A stretch of DNA of 19,221 nt from Pseudo-nitzschia pungens (GCA_037355855.1 JAYLWG010000018.1:1-19221); one strand, 5' to 3'. Positions 1-9,648 are shown, counted from the stretch's first letter. Made by a program: numbers and translations. The notes: generated by a model from the letters alone, not told the origin.

Positions 1-7
1 ATAAACA

Positions 8-106
8 ATGGAAGCTTTAGTTTATACATTTTTACTTATTGGTACTTTAATGGTAATCTTCTTTGCCGTATTCTTCCGAGATACGCCACGAATTCTTAGA
101 AAATAA
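8..106 (+). CDS. psbT: Photosystem II protein PsbT
   Basis: A 32-residue single-helix membrane subunit at the photosystem II dimer interface, which in the family helps stabilise and repair the reaction centre. The translation begins [14 protein letters not shown] and ends [11 protein letters not shown]: a hydrophobic helix over about residues 3-22, then a charged, Arg-rich stromal tail, as in other PsbT proteins. The length matches the family. Its position just before psbN (opposite strand) and psbH is the conserved psbB-psbT-psbN-psbH arrangement, so psbB should lie just left of the window. The stop codon sits at the foot of a hairpin (105-131). Confidence 0.95.
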   Translation: MEALVYTFLLIGTLMVIFFAVFFRDTPRILRK

Positions 107-131
107 TAAAACCAATTTATTTGGTTTTATT
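105..131. terminator. Hairpin between convergent psbT and psbN
   Basis: An 11-bp perfect inverted repeat, arms 105-115 and 121-131, with a 5-nt loop. It begins inside the psbT stop codon and ends three bases before the psbN stop, so it can serve as the 3' end of both convergent genes. A-tracts on one side and T-tracts on the other make it terminator-like in either direction. Termination or 3' stabilisation is inferred. Confidence 0.7.
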
Positions 132-133
132 TT

Positions 134-265
134 CTAGTCTTCATGTTCTTCGAATGGATCACGTAAATTTTTAGATGTAGGTCCAAAAGCAGTGTAAATA
201 GAATATGTAGTAATTCCTAGAAGTAAACTTGATACAAAAATAACGATAATAGTTGCTGTTTCCAT
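134..265 (-). CDS. psbN: PsbN, photosystem II assembly factor
   Basis: A 43-residue protein starting [17 protein letters not shown] and ending RDPFEEHED. There is one N-terminal membrane helix (about residues 4-24), then the conserved stretch [20 protein letters not shown] typical of PsbN. In plants PsbN acts in repair and early assembly of photosystem II rather than as a structural subunit. It lies on the strand opposite psbT and psbH, the arrangement seen across plastids and cyanobacteria, so it needs its own promoter in the 266-341 spacer. A TATAAT on the minus strand at 297-302 is a possible -10 box but has no convincing -35. Confidence 0.96.
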   Translation of the reverse strand: METATIIVIFVSSLLLGITTYSIYTAFGPTSKNLRDPFEEHED

Positions 266-283
266 GATATATATTGATTATGA

Positions 284-313
284 TTAACGTCTTAATATTA
301 TATATCATATAAT
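284..313 (+). promoter_or_regulatory. Candidate sigma70-type promoter for psbH
   Basis: TTAACG (284-289) and TATAAT (308-313) are separated by 18 bases, upstream of the psbH ATG at 342. The -10 box is perfect; the -35 matches 4 of 6 consensus bases. In such A+T-rich DNA chance matches are common, so this is a weak call. Confidence 0.35.
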
Positions 314-341
314 AGAAAAATTAACTTATTAAAATTTAAAT

Positions 342-545
342 ATGGCATTACGAACAAGATTAGGTGAAATTTTACGTCCATTAAATGCTGAATATGGTAA
401 GGTTGCACCAGGTTGGGGTACTACTCCAATTATGGGTGTAGTAATGGCAGCATTCCTAGTTTTTTTATTAATTATTTTACAAATCTATAATTCATCATTA
501 ATCATCGAAAATGTTGATGTAGATTGGGCAAACGGTATTGTATAA
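342..545 (+). CDS. psbH: Photosystem II 10-kDa phosphoprotein PsbH
   Basis: A 67-residue photosystem II subunit next to CP47. The N-terminal stromal part contains [22 protein letters not shown], followed by one membrane helix (about residues 29-48) and a lumenal tail ending VDWANGIV. Like cyanobacterial and red-lineage versions, it is shorter than plant PsbH and lacks the long phosphorylated N-terminal extension. The family role is quinone-site stability and bicarbonate binding near QB. It lies downstream of psbT on the same strand, with psbN antisense between them, and is followed by a 14-bp hairpin. Confidence 0.97.
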   Translation: MALRTRLGEILRPLNAEYGKVAPGWGTTPIMGVVMAAFLVFLLIILQIYNSSLIIENVDVDWANGIV

Positions 546-562
546 TAATAATAATCTTAAAA

Positions 563-598
563 ATAATTTGGGAAAACAAATCAGTTTTTCCAAATTAT
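563..598 (+). terminator. Hairpin downstream of psbH
   Basis: Arms 563-576 and 585-598 form a 14-bp stem with one G-U pair (G572-U589) and an 8-nt loop, 17 bases after the psbH stop. A likely 3' end of the psbB-cluster transcript, or a processing and stability element if reading continues into petN. Confidence 0.6.
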
Positions 599-632
599 AA
601 AAATCACACACATTAAATATATATATATCTCT

Positions 633-722
633 ATGGATATTATCAGTCTAGGTTGGGCCGGTTTAATGACAATGTTCACATTTTCATTAGCATTAACTGT
701 TTGGGCTCGAAATGGTTTCTAA
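633..722 (+). CDS. petN: Cytochrome b6f subunit PetN
   Basis: A 29-residue protein, [15 protein letters not shown] through LTVWARNGF, which is the near-invariant PetN (formerly ycf6) sequence. It is a single membrane helix at the edge of the cytochrome b6f complex and is needed for complex stability. The full family length is present. It lies 25 bases upstream of petM on the same strand, so two small b6f subunits are probably co-transcribed. No clear Shine-Dalgarno sequence precedes the ATG. Confidence 0.96.
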   Translation: MDIISLGWAGLMTMFTFSLALTVWARNGF

Positions 723-747
723 TTATTTAAATTCTTTGTAGAATATT

Positions 748-876
748 ATGGAATTAATCAGATTTATTTTTCCGTATGCAAGTCCAGAAATTGTTACAAC
801 GGCAAGTCTTTGCTTTGGAATGACTTTATTTGGCCTTTCTTTAGGATTTGCTTTACTAAAAGTGCAAGGCGAATAA
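748..876 (+). CDS. petM: Cytochrome b6f subunit PetM
   Basis: A 42-residue protein with a short N-terminal part (MELIRFIFPYASPEIVTT), then one helix (about residues 20-38), ending in LGFALLKVQGE. The closing LLKVQG matches the PetM (subunit VII, formerly ycf31) C-terminus. PetM is a small peripheral helix of the b6f complex. The gene has moved to the nucleus in green plants but is plastid-encoded in the red lineage, which supports the source assignment. It is followed directly by a 15-bp hairpin. Confidence 0.9.
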   Translation: MELIRFIFPYASPEIVTTASLCFGMTLFGLSLGFALLKVQGE

Positions 877-882
877 TCGTTT

Positions 883-917
883 ATTTAATAATAATATAAA
901 TAATATTATTATTAAAT
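883..917 (+). terminator. Hairpin downstream of petM
   Basis: A perfect 15-bp inverted repeat (arms 883-897 and 903-917) with a 5-nt loop, starting six bases after the petM stop and followed by T-rich sequence. All stem pairs are A-T, so it would be weak thermally despite its length. Likely the 3' end of petN-petM transcripts. Confidence 0.6.
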
Positions 918-1090
918 TTTATCCCTGAATTTACAAAATCAAAACACTATCAGTTTAGGAAAAATGTAATAGTTTCTTGACTTTTTAAAAACTTAAAAGT
1001 AAGCTTGATATTCGACAGTCAAGTAGATTCAACAAGCAAATTTATAATAATAATTATTGTATCTATTTAAAAAATTGTTGATCTAAGTTC

Positions 1091-1118
1091 TTTATCACTT
1101 TTTAAAAATTGATATAAT
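1091..1118 (+). promoter_or_regulatory. Candidate promoter for rps14
   Basis: A perfect TATAAT (1113-1118) with a poor -35 match (TTTATC, 1091-1096) at 16-base spacing, about 80 bases before the rps14 ATG. A 20-base near-palindrome (1094-1113) lies between the boxes. Weak call. Confidence 0.3.
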
Positions 1119-1196
1119 GTCCCAAATTCTTTTTTTTAAGTAGAGTTTTCGAGACTATTGAAAACTTTAGATAAATCATTAACCAAAAAAATCATT

Positions 1197-1499
1197 ATGG
1201 CAAAAAAAAGCATGATCGAACGCGAAAGAAAACGCATTCGTCTAGAAAAGAAATACGCACAAAAACGAACAAATTTATTGAACGAGTATAAAAACGAAGG
1301 AAATTTCAATAAAAAAATGGAAATTCATTCACAAATTCAACAGTTACCACGTAACAGTGCCAAAACACGAATCCGCAACCGCTGTTGGAAAACAGGACGT
1401 CCACGTGGAGTTTTCCGTGACTTCGGACTATCACGCCACGTGGTACGTGAAATGGCACACCAATGTTTATTACCCGGTGTTACAAAATCTAGCTGGTAA
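1197..1499 (+). CDS. rps14: 30S ribosomal protein S14
   Basis: A 100-residue small-subunit protein that binds the 16S rRNA 3' domain in the head of the 30S particle. It starts [13 protein letters not shown] and ends [19 protein letters not shown]. The conserved C-terminal block [19 protein letters not shown] is intact, at about residues 63-81. The zinc-binding CXXC pair of the other S14 class is absent, so this is the long, zinc-free form. I chose the ATG at 1197. An in-frame TTG at 1158 would add 13 residues but does not match the family start. It precedes psaM on the same strand. Confidence 0.97.
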   Translation: MAKKSMIERERKRIRLEKKYAQKRTNLLNEYKNEGNFNKKMEIHSQIQQLPRNSAKTRIRNRCWKTGRPRGVFRDFGLSRHVVREMAHQCLLPGVTKSSW

Positions 1500-1618
1500 T
1501 ATTATATAGATTTTTGTTAATTTAATTTATAATTACATATATATTTGAATAGAAATGTTTTTGTTATAATTTAACACTCAGTTTTTTTTAGAATTACGCT
1601 GATTTATTTTTAACCATT

Positions 1619-1623
1619 AGGAG
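1619..1623 (+). promoter_or_regulatory. Shine-Dalgarno site of psaM
   Basis: AGGAG, five bases before the psaM ATG at 1629. It stands out because most genes in this window lack a recognisable ribosome binding site. A TATAAT at 1565-1570 upstream could be a promoter -10 box, but no well-placed -35 is seen. Confidence 0.65.
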
Positions 1624-1628
1624 TTTTT

Positions 1629-1721
1629 ATGATTTCTGATTCACAAGTTTACACAGCATTATTTATTGCTTTATTAGCATCAGTTTTAGCAATTAGTTTA
1701 GGAACTTCACTTTATGAATAA
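1629..1721 (+). CDS. psaM: Photosystem I subunit XII PsaM
   Basis: A 30-residue single-helix protein: MISDSQVYTALFIALLA, then VLAISLGTSLYE. PsaM sits near PsaB and PsaI in photosystem I and in cyanobacteria contributes to trimer stability. The SDxQVYxAL opening and LGTSLYE-type ending match the family, and the length is usual. It has a good Shine-Dalgarno sequence (AGGAG). The psaM-chlI gap is 71 bases and both genes read the same way, so shared transcription is plausible. Confidence 0.93.
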   Translation: MISDSQVYTALFIALLASVLAISLGTSLYE

Positions 1722-1792
1722 TAAATCTTAACAATTCGTGTTAATGATTTAAAAGGCAAAAGTTTAATATTTAATAATATAGTTTTAAAATT

Positions 1793-2860
1793 ATGGTACA
1801 AGAAAATTCAAAAAATATCACTTCTACTCCAGTTTTTCCATTTACAGCAATTGTTGGTCAAGATGAAATGAAACTTGCTTTACAATTGAATGTTATTGAT
1901 CCTAAAATTGGTGGTGTTTTAATTATGGGTGACCGAGGTACAGGGAAGTCAACAACAATTCGAGCAATTGCTGATTTACTTCCTGAAATTGAAGTAGTTG
2001 CAGATGATCCATTTAATTCTCATCCTACTAATTTAGAATTAATGAGTAGTGAAGTAAAATCACAAATTCAAAGTGATTCAGATTCTATTAAAACAGATTT
2101 TATCAAAATTCCAATGATCGATTTACCGTTAGGAGCAACAGAAGATCGAGTATGTGGAACAATTGATATTGAAAAAGCATTAACAGAAGGTGTTAAAGCT
2201 TTTGAACCTGGATTATTAGCAAAAGCTAATCGAGGCATTCTTTATGTAGATGAAGTTAATTTATTAGATGATCATTTAGTAGATATTTTATTAGATTCGG
2301 CAGCTTCAGGTTGGAATACCGTTGAACGGGAAGGGATTTCAATTCGCCATCCGGCACGATTTGTTCTTGTTGGCTCAGGAAACCCAGAAGAAGGGGAATT
2401 ACGACCTCAATTATTAGATCGATTTGGAATGCAAGCCGAAATTCGAACAGTAAAAGATCCAACCTTACGTGTTAAAGTTGTAGAAGAAAGAACAGCTTTT
2501 GACCAAACACCTATGGTTTGGATTAATAAATATGAGGAACAACAACAAGAATTACGTGATCGTATTGTTTCTGCTCAACAATTATTACCAACTGTTCAAA
2601 TTGATTATGACTTAAGAATTAAGATTTCAGAAGTTTGTAGTCGTCTTGATGTAGATGGATTACGAGGGGATATCGTAACAACACGTGCTGCTCAAGCACA
2701 TGCAGCTTATGATAATCGTGATAAAGTAACTGTAGACGATATTGCAGCTATTATTGTATTATGTTTACGTCACCGATTACGTAAAGATCCTTTAGAAGCA
2801 ATTGATGAAGGTAATAAAGTAGCGAAAATCTTTAAAGAAGTATTCGAAATCGAAGAATAA
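1793..2860 (+). CDS. chlI: Magnesium chelatase ATPase subunit I
   Basis: A 355-residue AAA+ ATPase, the motor subunit of magnesium chelatase. With ChlD (not in this window, normally nuclear in these algae) it forms the ring that drives Mg insertion into protoporphyrin IX by ChlH, the first committed step to chlorophyll. Visible motifs: Walker A GDRGTGKS (46-53), Walker B GILYVDE (148-154), and the arginine-containing LLDRFG segment (207-212). The N-terminal [16 protein letters not shown] and the [10 protein letters not shown] segment are typical of ChlI/BchI. Length is normal for plastid ChlI. It is followed after 27 bases by secG on the same strand. Confidence 0.97.
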   Translation: MVQENSKNITSTPVFPFTAIVGQDEMKLALQLNVIDPKIGGVLIMGDRGTGKSTTIRAIADLLPEIEVVADDPFNSHPTNLELMSSEVKSQIQSDSDSIKTDFIKIPMIDLPLGATEDRVCGTIDIEKALTEGVKAFEPGLLAKANRGILYVDEVNLLDDHLVDILLDSAASGWNTVEREGISIRHPARFVLVGSGNPEEGELRPQLLDRFGMQAEIRTVKDPTLRVKVVEERTAFDQTPMVWINKYEEQQQELRDRIVSAQQLLPTVQIDYDLRIKISEVCSRLDVDGLRGDIVTTRAAQAHAAYDNRDKVTVDDIAAIIVLCLRHRLRKDPLEAIDEGNKVAKIFKEVFEIEE

Positions 2861-2887
2861 TTTATTATTTTTTAACCAAGTAAAATT

Positions 2888-3103
2888 ATGTTAACAATTT
2901 TTGGAATGTCGACAAGTTTGTTTTTAATTGTCATTATTCTTATACGAATTCCACGTGATTCTATTGGTCTATCAAGTTTTGCAAATACCAGTGATTTATT
3001 AGGTTCTCCTGGTTCTGCACAACGTTTTTTTGATATTGTAACCGTTATGGGAATTTTAGTTTATTTTTCAGTTGCTTTTCAATTAAATGCGCAAGTAAAT
3101 TAA
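2888..3103 (+). CDS. secG: Preprotein translocase subunit SecG (Ycf47)
   Basis: A 71-residue protein with two hydrophobic helices (about residues 5-20 and 49-67) separated by a loop containing GLSSFANTSDLLGSPGSAQRF. The LLGSPGSAQRF stretch is characteristic of plastid SecG (ycf47). SecG is an accessory part of the SecY-SecE channel that carries proteins such as PsaF into the thylakoid lumen. It is the last gene of the plus-strand rps14-psaM-chlI-secG run and ends at a strong hairpin. Identification rests on this loop and the two-helix layout. Confidence 0.85.
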   Translation: MLTIFGMSTSLFLIVIILIRIPRDSIGLSSFANTSDLLGSPGSAQRFFDIVTVMGILVYFSVAFQLNAQVN

Positions 3104-3156
3104 GTACAAAAGAATTTCAAACATATCCCAGGGACGTACCAATTAAACATAAATAG

Positions 3157-3192
3157 GTATCGATTACCATTGTAAAAAATGGTAATCGATAC
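3157..3192. terminator. Bidirectional hairpin between secG and ycf45
   Basis: A perfect 15-bp inverted repeat (arms 3157-3171 and 3178-3192) with a 6-nt loop, in the spacer between convergent secG and ycf45. It could end both transcripts. No other gene or motif is seen in 3104-3326. Confidence 0.7.
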
Positions 3193-3326
3193 ATATAATT
3201 ATATTTTTTATTTTTTAAACTACTAGTAAATACGGGTATTGAATTAAGATAAACTATTAAAAATTAAGATATTGTAAAAATAAGTAGAGTATTAACAAAT
3301 TTTAAAGTTATAACATCTAGGTTTAA

Positions 3327-4694
3327 CTAAGTTATAACTTTAATAAATTTAGTTAATTCATATATACTAATTTGATCAAATGAATATACTGGAATTTTTT
3401 TTTCATTCGCAAATTGATTCAATTTTGAATTTTGTTGTAAATGTTTCGTTAACCCAATGATAACACTGGCTTTTTGTAAATCATTTGTTAAAGTAAATTT
3501 CACATTAGCTTTCAAAAAAACTTCTTTAAGAAAATTCTTTGAGATCGAATAAGAATAAATAACTAAAGTCTTTTTAAACTCATGTAATAATTTATTGGTT
3601 TTTAAAGAATTAAATTGTGTCCAATAGTTAGTAATGGTTAATTGACCATCATCAGCTAACGAACTATTTTTCATTAATGAATTTTGAGAAGAAGAAAAAT
3701 TTTCACACTGTATTTGGATTGTTTCATCCAATTTTACTTTTCGTGTCTGACAAATTAATGAATCTTTTCGTAAAAATAAATCTGCTGATGTTGCAACATT
3801 CTCATGAATTGTCCAAATATTTGGATCATTAATTTCAATTATAATTTCAAATGCAGGATATGCCTTTCGCTCTAATATACTTTTTTGCGTACCTCTACGT
3901 TTTGCTTCATCATCACTTAAAGTTACATATTGAATTCCCCCAATTAAATCTGATAAAGGTGGATTTTTAATTAAATTTTCCAAACAATTACCATGAGTAG
4001 TTCCAATCAATTGAACACCTTTCTCTGCAATTGTTCGAGCAGCTAAAACTTCTAATTCTGTTCCAATTTCATCAATGATAATTACTTGCGGCATATGATT
4101 TTCCACAGCTTCAATCATAACTTGATGCTGTAGTTCTGTTTTTGGAACTTGCATTCGCCTTGCACGTCCAATTCCAGAATGAGTGATATCACTATCACCA
4201 CCAATTTCATTAGATGTGTCAATAATAATTACCCTTTTCTCCATTTCATTGGCTAAAACTCGACCGATCTCACGAATAATTGTTGTTTTTCCAACACCAG
4301 GTTTTCCTAAAATCAGGATAGATTTTTCGGATTCTAATAAATCACGAATTACTGAAACGGTTCCAAAGATAGAACGACCAATTCTACAAGTTAACCCATT
4401 TATTAAAAATTGGCGATTTCGAATACAACTTATGCGATGAAGTGTTCGTTGAATACCGGCACGATTTTCATTACTAAATTTACTTAAATGTTTGGTAACA
4501 AAATCAATATCTTGCCATGATATAATTTTTTGAGATAGATATTCAGGACCATAAGTAAATCGTGCTTCAGGACGTCGTCCTAAGTCAAGAATAATTTCTA
4601 CCATCTGATCATGATAAGAATGGTTCCTAAGAGTTTGTTGAAGAAAAACCGGTAAATTTTCAATTAATTTTTCGAAATCATTAGTTAAAGTCAT
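3327..4694 (-). CDS. ycf45: Ycf45, SpoIIIAA-like AAA ATPase
   Basis: A 455-residue P-loop ATPase of the Ycf45 family, related to stage III sporulation protein AA of Gram-positive bacteria. Walker A GKPGVGKT is at residues 130-137, Walker B VIIIDE at 204-209, then the TTHGN sensor-like segment (232-236). The N-terminal part has the conserved LGRRPEARF (39-46) and HRISCIRNR (86-94) blocks. About 155 residues at the C-terminus look poorly conserved, but the final stretch is again alpha/beta-like. The molecular role is not established. I chose the ATG at 4694; an in-frame TTG two codons upstream is the alternative. It is the last gene of the ycf42-rpl35-rpl20-ycf45 run, 74 bases after rpl20. Confidence 0.88.
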   Translation of the reverse strand: MTLTNDFEKLIENLPVFLQQTLRNHSYHDQMVEIILDLGRRPEARFTYGPEYLSQKIISWQDIDFVTKHLSKFSNENRAGIQRTLHRISCIRNRQFLINGLTCRIGRSIFGTVSVIRDLLESEKSILILGKPGVGKTTIIREIGRVLANEMEKRVIIIDTSNEIGGDSDITHSGIGRARRMQVPKTELQHQVMIEAVENHMPQVIIIDEIGTELEVLAARTIAEKGVQLIGTTHGNCLENLIKNPPLSDLIGGIQYVTLSDDEAKRRGTQKSILERKAYPAFEIIIEINDPNIWTIHENVATSADLFLRKDSLICQTRKVKLDETIQIQCENFSSSQNSLMKNSSLADDGQLTITNYWTQFNSLKTNKLLHEFKKTLVIYSYSISKNFLKEVFLKANVKFTLTNDLQKASVIIGLTKHLQQNSKLNQFANEKKIPVYSFDQISIYELTKFIKVIT

Positions 4695-4768
4695 GAACAA
4701 AAGAATATTAGTAAATTTATAATTTAAATTTCCCTCGAGAATACAGAGTAATTTAAATTAGTTTATAT

Positions 4769-5113
4769 TTATTTAATAGTAGTTAATAAAGATTGGAATG
4801 TTGAACTATCTAAAATAGCAATTTGTGATAACATTTTACGGTTTAAATCAATATTTGATTTTTTAAATTTATTGATAACCTGACTATATGTGATTCCATT
4901 TGCTCTTGAAGCTGCATTAATTCGACGAATCCAGATTTTTCTAAAAATTCGTTTCTTTTGTTTGCGACCAATATATGAGTATCTTAAAGCTTTCATAACT
5001 TGTTGATTTGCAACCCTGAATAAAACAGAATGTGCACCACGATATCCACTTGCAAGGGCTAGAATTTTTTTTCGACGTTTACGAGCTACATTTCCACGTT
5101 TGACTCTTACCAT
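4769..5113 (-). CDS. rpl20: 50S ribosomal protein L20
   Basis: A 114-residue large-subunit protein that binds 23S rRNA early in 50S assembly. The very basic N-terminal arm ([18 protein letters not shown]) is followed by the conserved [21 protein letters not shown] and [19 protein letters not shown] blocks. The length is usual. It follows rpl35 by 23 bases, the same pairing as bacterial rpmI-rplT. In bacteria L20 represses its own operon by binding leader RNA; whether that occurs here cannot be seen. Confidence 0.97.
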   Translation of the reverse strand: MVRVKRGNVARKRRKKILALASGYRGAHSVLFRVANQQVMKALRYSYIGRKQKKRIFRKIWIRRINAASRANGITYSQVINKFKKSNIDLNRKMLSQIAILDSSTFQSLLTTIK

Positions 5114-5136
5114 TTGTAATTTTGTTGTTTAGTAAT

Positions 5137-5331
5137 CTAATAAGGTAACATTAATTTAATCGGCGCTTTATCACTTTTATTGACACATAAAACTTGTGAC
5201 AATTTTCGTTTTTGTTTATTTGATTTTTTCATCAATAAATGACCTTTATAAGCATGACGACGTAAAAAATTGTTCGTTCCAGTAATTTTATATCGTTTTG
5301 CGGCTGCTTTTCGTGTTTTTAATTTTGGCAT
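5137..5331 (-). CDS. rpl35: 50S ribosomal protein L35
   Basis: A 64-residue, highly basic large-subunit protein. MPKLKTRKAAAKRYKITG and LRRHAYKGHLLMKKS are the family hallmarks, and the length is typical. The bacterial order infC-rpmI-rplT is reduced here to rpl35-rpl20, with ycf42 in the upstream slot. The ycf42 stop lies only six bases before the rpl35 ATG, so rpl35 is almost certainly translated from the ycf42 transcript. Confidence 0.96.
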   Translation of the reverse strand: MPKLKTRKAAAKRYKITGTNNFLRRHAYKGHLLMKKSNKQKRKLSQVLCVNKSDKAPIKLMLPY

Positions 5332-5337
5332 AAAATT

Positions 5338-5949
5338 TTATTTAGACTTGTTAAGATACAATTTTTTAAAATAAGCTTTTGATTTCAAAGGATGAGAATA
5401 TAAAATTTGATCACCATTTCTCCAATCAACAGGACATGCCTGACCAGGATTTTCTTGGATATATTGAATTGATTTGAGAACTCTTAGTAATTCATCTATA
5501 TTTCTTCCACATAATAAATTATTAACTGTATAGTATTGGATAATTCCTTCCTTGTCAATAATAAATATACCTGGAAATGAAAGGCCATCATTTGTTAATA
5601 GATGGTATTTTTTTGTGATAGTTTGATTTAAATCAGAGACTAAAGGATAGTTTAATTTTCCTAATCCCCCTTGACTTCGATTTGCTAATAAATACTGTAA
5701 GTGTGAGAAAGGACTATCAGTTGAAATTGCCAAAATCTGAGTGGATAATTGGTGAAATTCATGAATCCGATTACTTAATTCAATTAATTCTGTAGGAGAA
5801 ACCGAAGTAAAATTTGCTGGATAAAATACTAAAAGAACATATTTTTTTCCATGATAATCCGATAATCGAATTTTTCCGAGCCTATTTTTATAAATTCCAA
5901 CAGTTAAGAAATTTGGCGCCATTTTTCCGATTTGAGGTAAATTAGTCAT
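5338..5949 (-). CDS. ycf42: Ycf42, peroxiredoxin-like, peroxidatic Cys replaced by Ser
   Basis: A 203-residue protein with the AhpC/TSA peroxiredoxin fold: APNF (11-14), FYPANFT (42-48), FIIDKEGIIQYYTVNNL (129-145), GRNIDELLR (148-156), YIQENPGQACPVDW (163-176). It is close in length and layout to typical 2-Cys peroxiredoxins. The resolving Cys is present (C172). The peroxidatic Cys of the FT-VCPTE motif is Ser51 (codon TCT at 5797-5799), and the conserved Arg of the LRGLFIID motif is Pro126 (codon CCA at 5572-5574). Pro44 and Thr48 of the active site remain. As read, it should not reduce peroxide by the usual mechanism; it may be inactive, have another role, or use another Cys such as C147. 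First gene of the run to ycf45, divergent from ftsH. Confidence 0.85.
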   Translation of the reverse strand: MTNLPQIGKMAPNFLTVGIYKNRLGKIRLSDYHGKKYVLLVFYPANFTSVSPTELIELSNRIHEFHQLSTQILAISTDSPFSHLQYLLANRSQGGLGKLNYPLVSDLNQTITKKYHLLTNDGLSFPGIFIIDKEGIIQYYTVNNLLCGRNIDELLRVLKSIQYIQENPGQACPVDWRNGDQILYSHPLKSKAYFKKLYLNKSK

Positions 5950-6060
5950 AAATAAAAAATTTATATTTATACCATTATAATTATAATTTACTAGAAAGAG
6001 TACTATTATTTAAAAGTAATTTTATCTTTAAAAAAATTTACTAATTTTGTCGATAAATAG

Positions 6061-6090
6061 TTGGTTTGAAGTTAGACTATCTGTTATGAT
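6061..6090 (+). promoter_or_regulatory. Candidate promoter for ftsH
   Basis: TTGGTT (6061-6066) and TATGAT (6085-6090) with an 18-base spacer, 48 bases before the ftsH start. An AAGGA Shine-Dalgarno-like sequence follows at 6123-6127. The spacer 5950-6137 separates divergent genes and must also hold the ycf42 promoter, for which only A+T-rich TATAAT-like matches can be seen. Confidence 0.3.
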
Positions 6091-6137
6091 ATTAATTAAA
6101 AATAAGTAAGTTATAAATTAATAAGGAAATAAATTAG

Positions 6138-8009
6138 ATGAATAAGGATACAATACAAAAGATTCTTATTGGCTTGTTTGTCAGTGCTTGTATCTTTTTA
6201 GGGATTCAAGTGATGGATGTAGACAATATTTTAGAAGTTGATAAAAATTCAACAAAAACAGAAATGACTGTTGCTTCGAGTGGTTCAAGAATGACATATG
6301 GAAGATTCTTAGAATATTTAGAACTTGGCTGGGTAAAACAGGTTGATTTATATGATAATAATCGAAATGCAATCGTTTTAGCGTCAAGTCCGGAATTGGG
6401 TAATCGCCCACAGGCTATCCGTGTTGAAATTCCAGTTGGCGCATCGCAATTAATTCAAAAGTTAAAAGAGTACAACATTGACTTTGATGCTCACCCGCTT
6501 CCACAAAAAAGTCTTTTAATTACTATTGCTAGTAATTTAATTTTACCATTAGTTTTTATTGCTGGGTTAATCTTCTTTTTCCAAAATTCTGAAAACTTCC
6601 CGCAAAATAACGGAATGTCTCCAATGAATTTAGGAAAATCAACAGCTCGATATGATCAACGTCCAGAAACAGGAATTTCTTTTGATGATATAGCGGGAAT
6701 TGATGAAGCAAAAGCTGAATTTGAGGAAATTGTTTCATTTTTACGTGAACCAGAACGTTATACATTAGTTGGTGCAAAAATTCCAAAAGGGGTTTTATTA
6801 GTTGGACCTCCAGGAACAGGAAAAACATTATTAGCAAAAGCTATTGCAAGTGAAGCAAATGTGCCATTTTATAATGTTGCCGGTTCAGAGTTTGTAGAAA
6901 TGTTCATTGGTATTGGGGCAGCGAGAATTCGTGACTTATTTAAAAAAGCCTCTGAAAATACACCTTGTATTGTTTTCATTGATGAAATTGATGCAGTTGG
7001 TCGTGAACGTGGTGCTGGTATTGGTGGCGGTAATGATGAGCGTGAGCAAACATTAAATCAGTTATTAACTGAAATGGATGGTTTTAAAGAGAATAAAGGT
7101 GTTATTGTAGTTGGAGCTACAAACCGAGTTGATATTTTAGATTCTGCTTTATTACGTCCTGGTCGTTTTGATCGACAAATTACTGTTGGATTACCAGACA
7201 GATTAGGAAGACTTGGAATTTTAAAAGTTCATGCGAGAAACAAACCTTTAGATAAAGATGTTTCATTAATTCAAATTGCAAATCGAACACCAGGATTCTC
7301 TGGGGCAGACTTAGCAAACTTATTGAATGAATCAGCTATTTTAGCAACTCGTTATAAGAAAGATACAATTTCGAAGAACGAAATCAATGAAGCGGTTGAT
7401 CGAATCATTGGGGGAATCGCGGGTTCTGCTATGGAAGATACAAAAAATAAAAAATTAATTGCATATCACGAAGTAGGTCATGCAATTGTGGGTTCGTTAT
7501 TACAAAATCATGATGCTGTAGAAAAAGTAACATTAATTCCACGTGGAAGTGCGAAAGGATTAACTTGGTTTGCTCCAGATGAAGACCAAATGTTAATTTC
7601 TCGTGCTCAATTATTAGCAAGAATAACTACAACATTAGGTGGTCGAGTGGCTGAACGTGTGATTTTTGGCGAAACAGAAGTAACAACAGGAGCCAGCAGT
7701 GATTTACAACAAGTAACTCGCGTTGCTCGCCAAATGGTAACACGCTACGGTATGTCAATTCTTGGTCCAATTGCATTAGAAAATGATAACAATGAATTAC
7801 TTTTCAAAGGTGAGATGTCAAATCGAATTGATGCTGAAGTTTGTAGAATTGTAAATCATTGTGAACAATTAGCAACGAGAATTGTTCGTGATAATCGTGT
7901 AATTATTGATTTAATTGTTGAACGTTTGTTAGATGCAGAAACATTAGATGGTGATGAGTTCCGTAATTTAGTAGAACAATATACAATTCCACCTGCACAA
8001 ATGAAATAA
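6138..8009 (+). CDS. ftsH: ATP-dependent zinc protease FtsH
   Basis: A 623-residue membrane-anchored AAA+ metalloprotease (formerly ycf25), the thylakoid protease that removes photodamaged D1 during photosystem II repair. Domains: first membrane helix about residues 8-25, lumenal domain to about 124, second helix about 126-147, then Walker A GPPGTGKT (223-230), pore loop [10 protein letters not shown] (252-261), Walker B IVFIDE (278-283), the second region of homology ending RPGRFDR (340-346), and the zinc site HEVGH (444-448). Asp522 in GASSDLQQ is the likely third zinc ligand. The pore loop has Ile where most family members have Val. Full family length. It is monocistronic, ending at a 16-bp hairpin facing atpA. 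Confidence 0.97.
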   Translation: MNKDTIQKILIGLFVSACIFLGIQVMDVDNILEVDKNSTKTEMTVASSGSRMTYGRFLEYLELGWVKQVDLYDNNRNAIVLASSPELGNRPQAIRVEIPVGASQLIQKLKEYNIDFDAHPLPQKSLLITIASNLILPLVFIAGLIFFFQNSENFPQNNGMSPMNLGKSTARYDQRPETGISFDDIAGIDEAKAEFEEIVSFLREPERYTLVGAKIPKGVLLVGPPGTGKTLLAKAIASEANVPFYNVAGSEFVEMFIGIGAARIRDLFKKASENTPCIVFIDEIDAVGRERGAGIGGGNDEREQTLNQLLTEMDGFKENKGVIVVGATNRVDILDSALLRPGRFDRQITVGLPDRLGRLGILKVHARNKPLDKDVSLIQIANRTPGFSGADLANLLNESAILATRYKKDTISKNEINEAVDRIIGGIAGSAMEDTKNKKLIAYHEVGHAIVGSLLQNHDAVEKVTLIPRGSAKGLTWFAPDEDQMLISRAQLLARITTTLGGRVAERVIFGETEVTTGASSDLQQVTRVARQMVTRYGMSILGPIALENDNNELLFKGEMSNRIDAEVCRIVNHCEQLATRIVRDNRVIIDLIVERLLDAETLDGDEFRNLVEQYTIPPAQMK

Positions 8010-8034
8010 AAACGCTTTAGCTTTAATTAAAAAG

Positions 8035-8074
8035 TTTTCATTCTTATTACTTTTAAAGGTAATAAGAATGAAAA
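8035..8074. terminator. Bidirectional hairpin between ftsH and atpA
   Basis: A perfect 16-bp inverted repeat (arms 8035-8050 and 8059-8074) with an 8-nt centre that can pair further. It lies between the convergent ftsH stop and atpA stop, so it can terminate or protect both messages. Confidence 0.75.
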
Positions 8075-8088
8075 TTATTATTTATTAT

Positions 8089-9648
<1,560 letters not shown>

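Larger units (their letters stand above)
877..1196. other. petM-rps14 spacer, no gene seen
   Basis: About 320 bases without a convincing gene. It holds the petM hairpin (883-917), a 12-base direct repeat (980-991 and 1097-1108), an imperfect 7-bp inverted pair (976-982 with 1017-1023), and a TATAAT at 1113-1118 that may serve rps14. I looked for tRNA arms and for the conserved signal-recognition (ffs) and tmRNA core sequences and saw none. The only ATG near the promoter opens an eight-codon frame that I do not call a gene. Confidence 0.6.

Noticed and set aside
621..628. AT-dinucleotide runs such as 617-628 and 11635-11650 as functional repeats
   Set aside because: Short simple-sequence tracts are common in such A+T-rich spacers and show no further structure.
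1119..1142. Eight-codon frame MSQILFFK after the rps14 -10 box
   Set aside because: Far too short, overlaps the likely transcript start, and has no ribosome binding site.
1158..1196. Longer rps14 from a TTG at 1158, adding 13 residues
   Set aside because: The ATG at 1197 gives the usual [10 protein letters not shown] start; the extra residues have no family match.
4183..4440. Plus-strand 85-codon frame inside ycf45
   Set aside because: Overlaps the conserved Walker A region of ycf45 and shows no family match.
4695..4700. ycf45 starting at TTG 4700
   Set aside because: It adds only two residues and an ATG lies at 4692-4694.
6181..6837. Minus-strand reading frames within ftsH (6181-6411, 6556-6837)
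   Set aside because: Antisense shadows of a strongly conserved gene; compositions are Leu/Phe/His-rich as expected from the reverse of A+T-rich coding DNA.
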